From assembly GCF_013181195.1 (NCBI RefSeq), contig NZ_SMZP01000010.1:186001-250000 (forward strand): a DNA stretch of 64,000 bases, in the 5' to 3' direction. The notes beneath the pieces were generated by a model. The model was given only the letters and a program-made list of their open reading frames with translations. It did not search any database and was not told where the DNA came from. This document shows, piece after piece, positions 9,790 through 16,657 of the stretch (positions are counted from its first letter, which is position 1; each line of letters opens with the position of its first letter). Source of the stretch: Caulobacter sp. RHG1. Its GTDB lineage: Bacteria > Pseudomonadota > Alphaproteobacteria > Caulobacterales > Caulobacteraceae. Made by a program: the position numbers and the translations under genes.

Positions 9790-10491
9790 ATGGCCATCAC
9801 GATGAACCCGCAAGACCTGGACCGCATCGCAAACGCGGTGGCCCAGGCTGAGAAGGCCACCGCCGGCGAGATCTTCTGCGTCCTGGCGCCCGAGGTGTCG
9901 GACTATCGCGAGACCCCGCTGGTGTGGGCGGCGGCCACGGCCCTGGTCCTGCCGGCCGCGGCCCTGTTCGCCGGCTTCCGGCCCGAAATGCTGACCCGGC
10001 TCTTCGGTGGCTGGAGCATCGGCCATCAGTCGGCGCTGGACGGGGCGATCCTGTCGGCGCTGTCGACCTATATCGTCCTGCAAGCCGTGGTGTTCGTGCT
10101 GGCGGCTCTGGTCGTCTCGCTCCCGCCGGTCCGCCGCGCCCTCACCCCCGGCTCGCTGAAGGCCGCCCGGGTCCGGCGCGCGGCCATGGAGCAGTTCCTG
10201 GGCCACGGCCTGCACGTCACCCGGGATCGCACCGGCGTGCTGATCTTCGCCGCCCTGGCCGAGCATCGCGTCGAGGTCATCGCCGACGAGGGCATCTATG
10301 CCGCCGCGCCCAATACGGTGTGGGACGAGGTGGTCGCCGACCTGGTCGGCGGCCTCAAGCAGGACCGCATCGCCGACGGCTTCGTGGCCGCCGTGACCCG
10401 GGCCGGCGCCATCCTGGCCGAGCACGTCCCGCCTCGCGGCGACGACCGCAACGAGCTTCCCGACGGCCTGACGATCCTTCCGAAGCGCTAG
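9790..10491 (+). CDS. TPM-domain membrane protein
   Basis: A 233-residue protein with an N-terminal TPM-like stretch (residues 10-40, ANAVAQAEKATAGEIFCVLAP region). Two hydrophobic segments follow at about 45-65 and 95-115, then the rest of the domain (HVTRDRTGVLIFAALAEHRVEVIADEGIY). The domain thus seems split by two membrane helices, as in other second TPM proteins next to LemA. Its ATG follows the preceding TAG with no gap, so translation is coupled. It presumably acts with the LemA and YgcG-like partners in the envelope; the activity is unknown. Confidence 0.88.
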   Translation: MAITMNPQDLDRIANAVAQAEKATAGEIFCVLAPEVSDYRETPLVWAAATALVLPAAALFAGFRPEMLTRLFGGWSIGHQSALDGAILSALSTYIVLQAVVFVLAALVVSLPPVRRALTPGSLKAARVRRAAMEQFLGHGLHVTRDRTGVLIFAALAEHRVEVIADEGIYAAAPNTVWDEVVADLVGGLKQDRIADGFVAAVTRAGAILAEHVPPRGDDRNELPDGLTILPKR

Positions 10492-10551
10492 AATGGAAAC
10501 CTAAGCCGTCTTGCGCGCTTTTCTCATGACCAGCAGGAGGAGAGCCGCGAC

Positions 10552-10956
10552 ATGTCCGACTTCGATACCTTCCTCGAGATCCGCCGCCACGCCGCCCAGG
10601 CCTATGTGAACGGCCAGGCCGGCCCCCTGGATCGGATGGCGGCCACCGCCTGTCCGGCCAGCTTCTTCCCGCCGCATGGCGGACGCGAGGAAGGCGCCTA
10701 TCGGGTGGCAGATGTCTATGCCCGTGACTCCCGCTCCTTCGCCGAGGGCGGCGAAACCACGCTGGAGATTCTGCACAGCGACTCGGTCGGCGACCTCGCC
10801 TACTGGACCGGCCTGCAACACGCCAAGGTGCGCGTCCCCGGCCAGGACGAGCCGGTCGAGATGCATCTGCGGATCACCGAACTCTTCCGCCACGAGGACG
10901 GCGCCTGGAAACTGATCCACCGCCACGCCGACCCGCTGGCGGAAGCGGATGCCTAG
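10552..10956 (+). CDS. nuclear transport factor 2-like (SnoaL/DUF4440-type) protein
   Basis: A 134-residue cone-fold protein of the NTF2-like superfamily. It starts in a long helix (FLEIRRHAAQAYVNGQAGPLDRM). The C-terminal strands include MHLRITELFRHEDGAWKLIHRHADP, the usual end of DUF4440/SnoaL-like proteins. Such proteins may bind or isomerise small molecules; no catalytic pair can be assigned. A strong Shine-Dalgarno sequence (AGGAGGA) precedes the ATG. A 102-bp palindromic repeat starts right after the stop. Confidence 0.85.
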   Translation: MSDFDTFLEIRRHAAQAYVNGQAGPLDRMAATACPASFFPPHGGREEGAYRVADVYARDSRSFAEGGETTLEILHSDSVGDLAYWTGLQHAKVRVPGQDEPVEMHLRITELFRHEDGAWKLIHRHADPLAEADA

Positions 10957-11058
10957 TGCGTCCTTCGAGGCTCGGCTGCGCCTCGCACCTCAGGATGAGG
11001 AAGTTTGTACATCGGTCCTCATCCTGAGGCGCCCGCGCAGCGGGCCTCGAAGGACGCA
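10957..11058. repeat. long palindromic intergenic repeat, copy 1
   Basis: A perfect 15-bp outer inverted repeat, TGCGTCCTTCGAGGC (10957-10971) and GCCTCGAAGGACGCA (11044-11058). Inside it is a second arm pair, ACCTCAGGATGAGGA and TCCTCATCCTGAGG. The whole unit would fold into one long hairpin. It lies between convergent genes and may also serve as a transcription barrier. A second, more diverged copy lies at 53476-53567. Confidence 0.85.
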
Positions 11059-11062
11059 GTGA

Positions 11063-12808
11063 CTACTCCGCCGCCAAGGCCAGCGGGGTCGCCTGCGCCC
11101 CGCGCACCAGCCGTCCGGGCAGAGCCCCTGTCGGTTCGCCATCGCGCTGGGTGACGACGCCCGCCACGATCGTCGCGACATAGCCGTGGGCGCGCTGGAC
11201 CAGCCGCCGTCCGCCGGCCGGCAGGTCATAGGCCACCTGCGGCGCCTCCAACCTTAGCCCCTCGTAGTCGATGACATTGAGGTCGGCGCGATAGCCGGGC
11301 GCGATCAGGCCGCGGTCCATCAGGCCGACGGCGGCGGCCGTGTCGCGGGTCTGGCGGGCGATCATCGTCGCCAGCGGGATGGTCGGGCCGCGCGTGCGGT
11401 CGCGGGTCCAGTGGGTCAGGTTGCTGGTCGGGAAGCTGCCGTCGCAGATCATGCCGACATGGGCCCCGCCGTCCGACAGGCCCGGTACGGTGTCGCGGTG
11501 GCTCAGCATCGTGAAGCTGGGGTCCAGCGAGCCATCGGCATAGTTCAAGAACGGGTGGTAGAGCATGCCGCGCCCGTCGTTCTCGAGCAGGGCGTCGAGC
11601 GCCACCATCGCCGGATCCCGGCCCTCGCGCGTGGCGATCGCCGCCACGGTCTGTTCGGCCGTCGGCTCGTAGTCGGGGACAACACGCATCGGGAAGAGAT
11701 TGTCCCAGGCCCGCAGAGCGCTGCCGGCGAACGGCCCCTTGGCGTCCTCGTCATGGGCCAGCAGCCGGGCGCGGAACGCCGGATCGCGCAAGCCGGCGAC
11801 CTTGTCGGCCAGCGGGCGGTCCTTGAGCTCGGCGAAGACGGGGTTCTGGCTAAACGGATTGAGGGTCAATTCCAGGCCGAACAGCACGCCCACCGGCCGG
11901 CCGCAGACCTGGGCCTTCATCGGCAAGCCAGCGTCGACGGCGGCCGACAACCCGGCCAGCATCGCCTTGTAGCCCTGCGGCGCCTTGGGGCTCTGGACCA
12001 GCGAGAACGACAGCGGCCGGCCCGAGCGCTCGACAATCCGCCGGACCATGGCCAGCTCGGCGGCGCCGTCGGGGAAGAAGTCCGAGACCAGCTGCAGCAC
12101 GCCCTTGCCGGCGGCGGCCAGGCCGAGAGCGATGCCGGTCAGCTCGTCCTCACCCGCCGTTAGGGTCGGGGTCGGCTGGCCGTCGCTGGTCCGGTGGTTG
12201 AGGGTGCGCGAGGTCGAGAAGCCCAAGGCCCCGGCCTCCACCGCCCGCTGGGCGATAGCGGCCATGGCGGCGATGTCGGCCTCCGTCGCCGGTTCACGGT
12301 TCGCGCCACGCTGGCCCATCACATAGACCCGCAGCGCTGCGTGCGGCAGCTGGGCGCCGATGTCGACGTCGAAGGCCCGGCCGGCGAGAAAGTCGAGATA
12401 GTCGGGGAAGCTTTCCCAGGCCCAGGGCAAGCCCTCGGTCAGGACCGGAAAAGGAATGTCCTCGACGCCCTCCATCAGCCGGATCAGGCGATCATGGTCC
12501 TCCGGCCGACAGGGCGCGAAGCCGACCCCGCAATTGCCCATCACCACCGTGGTCACGCCGTGGCCCGAGCTGGGCGTCATCCGCTCGCCCCAGGTCGCCT
12601 GGCCGTCATAGTGGGTGTGGATGTCGACGAAGCCCGGGGTGACGATGCGGCCGGCAGCGTCGATCTCCTCGACGCCGGGCGCGAGGTCGGGCCCGACAGC
12701 GGCGATCAGGCCGTCCTTGACCCCAACATCCGCGACGACCCCTGCCCCGCCAGTCCCGTCGAAAACCGTCCCACCACGCAGCACGAGATCATAGGCGCGA
12801 TCAGCCAT
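11063..12808 (-). CDS. N-acyl-D-amino-acid deacylase family amidohydrolase
   Basis: A 581-residue metal-dependent hydrolase of the D-aminoacylase (N-acyl-D-amino-acid deacylase) family. The start YDLVLRGGTVFDGTGGAG is typical. GFVDIHTHYDGQ carries the metal-binding HxH motif, and DTVPGLSDGGAHVGMICDG is the conserved C-terminal Asp region. The last part (GLIAPGYRADLNVIDY) is the small beta domain. The substrate is uncertain; related proteins act on N-acyl-D-amino acids or dihydropyrimidine-like amides. I prefer the ATG at 12808 over the GTG at 12811, since GGGAGGA is better spaced. It is divergent from the thiolase. Confidence 0.88.
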   Translation of the reverse strand: MADRAYDLVLRGGTVFDGTGGAGVVADVGVKDGLIAAVGPDLAPGVEEIDAAGRIVTPGFVDIHTHYDGQATWGERMTPSSGHGVTTVVMGNCGVGFAPCRPEDHDRLIRLMEGVEDIPFPVLTEGLPWAWESFPDYLDFLAGRAFDVDIGAQLPHAALRVYVMGQRGANREPATEADIAAMAAIAQRAVEAGALGFSTSRTLNHRTSDGQPTPTLTAGEDELTGIALGLAAAGKGVLQLVSDFFPDGAAELAMVRRIVERSGRPLSFSLVQSPKAPQGYKAMLAGLSAAVDAGLPMKAQVCGRPVGVLFGLELTLNPFSQNPVFAELKDRPLADKVAGLRDPAFRARLLAHDEDAKGPFAGSALRAWDNLFPMRVVPDYEPTAEQTVAAIATREGRDPAMVALDALLENDGRGMLYHPFLNYADGSLDPSFTMLSHRDTVPGLSDGGAHVGMICDGSFPTSNLTHWTRDRTRGPTIPLATMIARQTRDTAAAVGLMDRGLIAPGYRADLNVIDYEGLRLEAPQVAYDLPAGGRRLVQRAHGYVATIVAGVVTQRDGEPTGALPGRLVRGAQATPLALAAE

Positions 12809-12930
12809 CACGTATCCTCCCGTATCTTATCGTTGTTCATGAGCGTCCGCCCGCCTCGCCGACCCGTCAAGCCGGTTTACGTTCGCGTGACCTTTCGCGC
12901 CGGGAAATCCCGGTCTAGGGTGGGGGCAAT

Positions 12931-12946
12931 TCAAACTAACGTTTAA
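12931..12946. promoter_or_regulatory. operator-like palindrome before thiolase (TCAAAC-N4-GTTTAA)
   Basis: TCAAAC-TAAC-GTTTAA, 16 bp before the thiolase ATG. It matches the perfect palindromes at 49759-49780 and 50455-50470 in arms and spacer length, with one mismatch (GTTTAA for GTTTGA). PsrA-type TetR regulators of fatty-acid oxidation are known to bind G/C-AAAC-N2-4-GTTT-G/C. The identity of the regulator here is inference. Confidence 0.5.
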
Positions 12947-12962
12947 CGGGGAGTGCGCCTCT

Positions 12963-14150
12963 ATGCGCGAAGCGGTCATCGTCTCTTACGCCCGCACGGG
13001 CCTGGCCAAGTCGGTCCGAGGTGGCTTCAACAACACCCATGGCGCAGCCATGGCCGGTCACGCCATCCAGCACGCCGTGTCGCGCGCCGGCCTGGAAGGG
13101 GCCGAGGTCGAGGACGTGGTCCTGGGCTGCGGCGGTCCCGAGGGCGCCACCGGCATGAACGTCGCCCGCAATGCGGCGATGTGGGCCGGCCTGCCGATCA
13201 CCACCTCGGGCCAGACCGTCAACCGCTTCTGCTCGTCGGGCCTGCAGGCGATCGCCACGGCCGCCAACTATGTCCGTAACGACGGCGCGGACGTCGCGGT
13301 CGGCGGCGGCGTGGAGTCGATCTCGCTGGTCAACGCTAGCGGCCACATGAACCGCTACCACATCACCGAAGAGAAGCTGCTCAAGACCCATCCGGCCCTG
13401 TGGATGGCGATGATCGACACCGCCGACATCGTCGCCAAGCGCTACAATGTCAGCCGCGAGTACCAGGACGAGTACGCCCTGCGCAGCCAGCAACGCATCG
13501 CTGCGGCTCAAGCCGCTGGCCTGTTCGACGACGAGATCGTGCCGATGGCCACCAAGATGAAGGTGGTCAACAAGGAGACCAAGGAAGAGAGCCTGGTCGA
13601 CTACGTGGTCACCAAGGACGAGTGCAATCGTCCCGAGACGACGCTGGAGGGCCTGGCCAAGCTGGAGCCGGTCAAGGGTCCGGGCAACTTCGTCACCGCC
13701 GGCAACGCCAGCCAACTGTCGGACGGCGCCGCCGCCGTCGTGGTCATGGAGCGCAAGGAAGCCGAGAAGCGCGGCCTTGAGCCCCTGGGCCTCTTCCGCG
13801 GCTTCGCCGTCGCCGGCTGCGAGCCCGACGAGATGGGCATCGGCCCGGTCTTCGCCGTGCCGCGCCTGCTGGAACGCCACGGCCTGAAGGTCGACGACAT
13901 CGACATCTGGGAGCTGAACGAAGCCTTCGCCTCGCAGTGCCTCTACAGCCGCGACCGTCTGGGCATCGATCCCGAGAAGTACAACGTCAATGGCGGCTCG
14001 ATCGCCATCGGCCACCCCTTCGGCATGACCGGCGCCCGCTGCGCCGGCCACATCCTGCTGGAAGGCAAGCGCCGCAAGGCCAAGCTCGGCGTCGTCACCA
14101 TGTGCATCGGCGGCGGCATGGGCGCCGCTGGGCTCTTCGAAATCTTCTAA
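12963..14150 (+). CDS. acetyl-CoA C-acyltransferase (thiolase)
   Basis: Thiolytic cleavage of 3-ketoacyl-CoA, the last step of beta-oxidation, or acetyl-CoA condensation in reverse. The 395 residues carry the nucleophile Cys90 in NRFCSSGLQAIATAA, the histidine in NGGSIAIGHPFGMTGAR and the second cysteine in MCIGGGMGAAGLFE. A Shine-Dalgarno GGGGAG precedes the ATG. The sequence looks more like FadA-type degradative thiolases than PhaA. The operator at 12931-12946 sits at the promoter-start interval and suggests repression by a fatty-acid sensor. Confidence 0.93.
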   Translation: MREAVIVSYARTGLAKSVRGGFNNTHGAAMAGHAIQHAVSRAGLEGAEVEDVVLGCGGPEGATGMNVARNAAMWAGLPITTSGQTVNRFCSSGLQAIATAANYVRNDGADVAVGGGVESISLVNASGHMNRYHITEEKLLKTHPALWMAMIDTADIVAKRYNVSREYQDEYALRSQQRIAAAQAAGLFDDEIVPMATKMKVVNKETKEESLVDYVVTKDECNRPETTLEGLAKLEPVKGPGNFVTAGNASQLSDGAAAVVVMERKEAEKRGLEPLGLFRGFAVAGCEPDEMGIGPVFAVPRLLERHGLKVDDIDIWELNEAFASQCLYSRDRLGIDPEKYNVNGGSIAIGHPFGMTGARCAGHILLEGKRRKAKLGVVTMCIGGGMGAAGLFEIF

Positions 14151-14175
14151 GATCGTTCCACTGAGCTGTTGAAAT

Positions 14176-14210
14176 AAGGCCGGGAACCGCAGAGGCGGTT
14201 TCCGGCCTTT
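14176..14210 (+). terminator. Rho-independent terminator of thiolase
   Basis: A strong stem, AAGGCCGGGAACCGC / GCGGTTTCCGGCCTT with one mismatch and an AGAG loop, followed by TTGTTGTTGG. It starts 26 bp after the thiolase stop. Confidence 0.85.
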
Positions 14211-14329
14211 GTTGTTGGATCAAGACAGCGCGTTCGCACAACGCCGGTCTCTTGAACCCGGCGACGGACGGGCCATCTGAAGCTCCGTCGGCGCCGCGAT
14301 CACCGCAACACCAACGCCAGACCCGAGAT

Positions 14330-14476
14330 ATGACCATGGCCGCCAAGGCCTTCTTCACCGTCGCCCTTTTGATCGCCGCCGCCGTCGGCCTGGCCCTGCC
14401 CACCCCGGGCGCGACCCATCAGAAGCCACAAGCCACCCAGTCGTCGTTCGAGACCCTCGCCCTGAACAAGGGCTGA
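14330..14476 (+). CDS. small membrane or secreted peptide
   Basis: A 48-residue peptide (start MTMAAKAFFTVALLIAAAVG) with one hydrophobic helix at about residues 6-24 and a short polar tail ending ETLALNKG. An ALA-type cleavage site is not clear, so it may stay anchored. The frame extends upstream to 14252, but the ATG at 14330 is where the protein-like sequence starts. It is isolated by terminators on both sides, which supports an independent gene. Function unknown. Confidence 0.55.
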   Translation: MTMAAKAFFTVALLIAAAVGLALPTPGATHQKPQATQSSFETLALNKG

Positions 14477-14483
14477 TGCGAAA

Positions 14484-14517
14484 ACGGGCTCCCCGGTTTC
14501 CCGGAGAGCCCGCTTTT
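14484..14517. terminator. bidirectional Rho-independent terminator
   Basis: A hairpin CGGGCTCCCCGG / CCGGAGAGCCCG with one mismatch and a TTTC loop, flanked by AAAA on the left and CTTTTGG on the right. It can end the small plus-strand gene (stop at 14476) and the chemoreceptor gene on the minus strand (stop at 14540). Confidence 0.75.
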
Positions 14518-14539
14518 GGACTTCAGCTGATCAGGACGA

Positions 14540-16474
14540 TCAGAACTCTTCCCAGTCTTCGCTGACCGCCACGGCGGCCGAGCCTCGGCCCGGACGTGCG
14601 ATCGGTCGCGACTGCGCCACAGGACGCGGCGCCGGCGCGGCGGGACGCTGAGCCACGACCGGACGCGCGGCCGGGGCTGCGGTCTGGGCGGTGCGGAAGC
14701 GGCCGACCATCTCGCGCAACGCATTGGCTTCGCTCTTCAGCGAATGGGTCGCGGCGGTGGCTTCCTCGACCATGGCCGCGTTCTGCTGAACGACCTGGTC
14801 CATCTGGTTCACCGCCGTATTGACCTGGTGCAGGCCGGTGGCCTGCTCCGTGGCCGAAGCGGCGATCTCGTTGACCAGGGTGTCGATAGCGGCGACCTGC
14901 TCGACGATGCGATGCAGGGCCTGACCCGTCTGGCCGACCAGGTTCACACCGGCTTCCACCTGCTGGGTCGAGGTCGAGATCAGCGTCTTGATCTCCTTGG
15001 CCGCGTCGGCCGAGCGCTGGGCAAGAGCCCGCACTTCTTGGGCGACGACGGCAAAGCCGCGGCCGGCCTCTCCCGCACGCGCGGCTTCGACGCCGGCGTT
15101 CAGAGCCAGAAGGTTGGTCTGGAAGGCGATCTCGTCGATGACGCTGATGATCTGGTTCACCTGGGCCGACGAGGTCTCGATCTGGCTCATGGCCGAGACG
15201 GCCTGGCTGACGATCTGACCCGAGCGCTCGGCGTCGGTGCGCGCGGTGGCGACGACCTGCGAGGCTTCCTTGGCGCCCGACGCGGTCTTGCGCACCGTAG
15301 CGGTGATCTCATCCAGCGCAGCGGCGGTTTCTTCCAGGCTGGCGGCCTGTTGTTCGGTGCGACGCGAGAGGTTGTCCGAAGCCTCGGCGATCTCGTCGGC
15401 GCCGCTGTTGACGCCGCCGGTGGCCGAGTTGATGGCCTGGATCGCCTGCTGCATGCGGTCGGCGGCGGCGTTGAAGTTGCTCTTGAGGCTCTCGGCCTTC
15501 GGCGCGACCTGGATGGTGATGCGGTGGGTCAGATCGCCCGAGGCCATGTGATCCAGGGCTTCGTTCAGGGCGACGATGGCGATCTGATCGGTGCGGGCGA
15601 CCTCGGCCTTTTCCGACTCGTTCAACGCGCGCTCGCTGTCGGCGGCCTGGCGCTGGTCGGCGGCGGCGGCCTCGACGCGGATCTTCTCGATGCCGGCGTC
15701 CTTGAAGTAGACGACGGCGGCGGCCATGTCGCCGATCTCGTCCTTGCGACCCTTGGCCGGGACATCGACGGTGCTGTCGCCAGCGGCCAGACGACGCATG
15801 GCGTTGGTCATGGCGGCGATCGGCGTGGCGATGGCGCCGGTCAGCAGCAGCCCGCCAGCGACGGCGATGGCGGCGGTGACCAGGATCCCGATGGCCAGAA
15901 CCAGGGTCGACTGGGCCGAGGCCTTCTCTTGCGACGCGGCCTCGATGGCCAGTTGGCTTTCGGCGGTCTTGGTGATGGCTTCGATGGCGTTCTCGACCTG
16001 CTCGACGGCCTTGTCGGCGACGCCGTCGCGCTTGACGAGGTCGGCGGCCTGGGCGCGGGTCGCCGGGTCGGCGCCGAGCTTCTCGGCCGGCTCGATGACC
16101 GACTGGCGCAGATCAGCATAGGTGGCGTGAACGGCGGCGACGCGGGCCAGATCCGCTTCGTTGCCGGTCGACAGCGTCTTCAGCTCATCGAGCGCCTTCA
16201 GGAACTTGGGCTTGTGGGCCTCTTCCAGGCGCGAGACGTAGTAGCTATCGCCCGACAGCAGGAAGCCCCGCAGCGAGTTCTCCTGCCGCGTCAGGCGGAA
16301 GGCCGCGCTGTCGGCCAGGCGCAGCATTTCATAAGCGCGCTGGGTCCGGTCCACGGACTGGGCCAGGTTGGTCTTGTTGGCGTACAGCGACGCGCCCATC
16401 AGCATGATGGTCGCAAGCATGACGGCAAACACCGCCATCAGTTTCTGGGGGATCTTCAGGTCGCCAAAAGACAC
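14540..16474 (-). CDS. methyl-accepting chemotaxis protein
   Basis: A 644-residue transmembrane chemoreceptor. The first membrane helix is at about 13-30 and the second at about 190-212. Between them lies a helical periplasmic sensor, followed by HAMP (TGAIATPIAAMTNAMRRL) and the signalling domain with the hairpin tip VIDEIAFQTNLLALNAGVEA and AGEAGRGFAVVAQEVRALA. An Ala/Pro/Arg-rich linker leads to the last residues EDWEEF. The terminal DWEEF fits the aromatic-x-x-aromatic pentapeptide that tethers CheR/CheB, so the receptor is probably methylated in the usual way. The ligand is unknown. No other che gene is in the window. Confidence 0.95.
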   Translation of the reverse strand: MSFGDLKIPQKLMAVFAVMLATIMLMGASLYANKTNLAQSVDRTQRAYEMLRLADSAAFRLTRQENSLRGFLLSGDSYYVSRLEEAHKPKFLKALDELKTLSTGNEADLARVAAVHATYADLRQSVIEPAEKLGADPATRAQAADLVKRDGVADKAVEQVENAIEAITKTAESQLAIEAASQEKASAQSTLVLAIGILVTAAIAVAGGLLLTGAIATPIAAMTNAMRRLAAGDSTVDVPAKGRKDEIGDMAAAVVYFKDAGIEKIRVEAAAADQRQAADSERALNESEKAEVARTDQIAIVALNEALDHMASGDLTHRITIQVAPKAESLKSNFNAAADRMQQAIQAINSATGGVNSGADEIAEASDNLSRRTEQQAASLEETAAALDEITATVRKTASGAKEASQVVATARTDAERSGQIVSQAVSAMSQIETSSAQVNQIISVIDEIAFQTNLLALNAGVEAARAGEAGRGFAVVAQEVRALAQRSADAAKEIKTLISTSTQQVEAGVNLVGQTGQALHRIVEQVAAIDTLVNEIAASATEQATGLHQVNTAVNQMDQVVQQNAAMVEEATAATHSLKSEANALREMVGRFRTAQTAAPAARPVVAQRPAAPAPRPVAQSRPIARPGRGSAAVAVSEDWEEF

Positions 16475-16657
16475 CGCGCGGGCTCCTCGTCTCGGATGAA
16501 CGCCCGCTAAGTTTCAGATAACACGGATATTTTATGCCGCGTCGTCAATTTCAGGCGTCATCATACAAGTCGCTTGCAAGGGTTGCCGAGGCATTAACCC
16601 TAGCGCGGCGGAATGTCGCAGTTTCGACATCCCGGCGATTTTTGAACTCGTTTCGGG
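16475..16657. other. intergenic region between polA and the chemoreceptor
   Basis: 183 bp, AT-rich near 16520-16560, upstream of the chemoreceptor on the minus strand and downstream of polA. A single TTAACCCT at 16593-16600 resembles a CtrA half-site, but the second TTAA at the right spacing is missing. I see no terminator for polA and no gene. Confidence 0.4.

Noticed and set aside
16590..16605. CtrA box before the chemoreceptor
   Set aside because: Only one TTAA half is present; the second half at seven-base spacing is missing.
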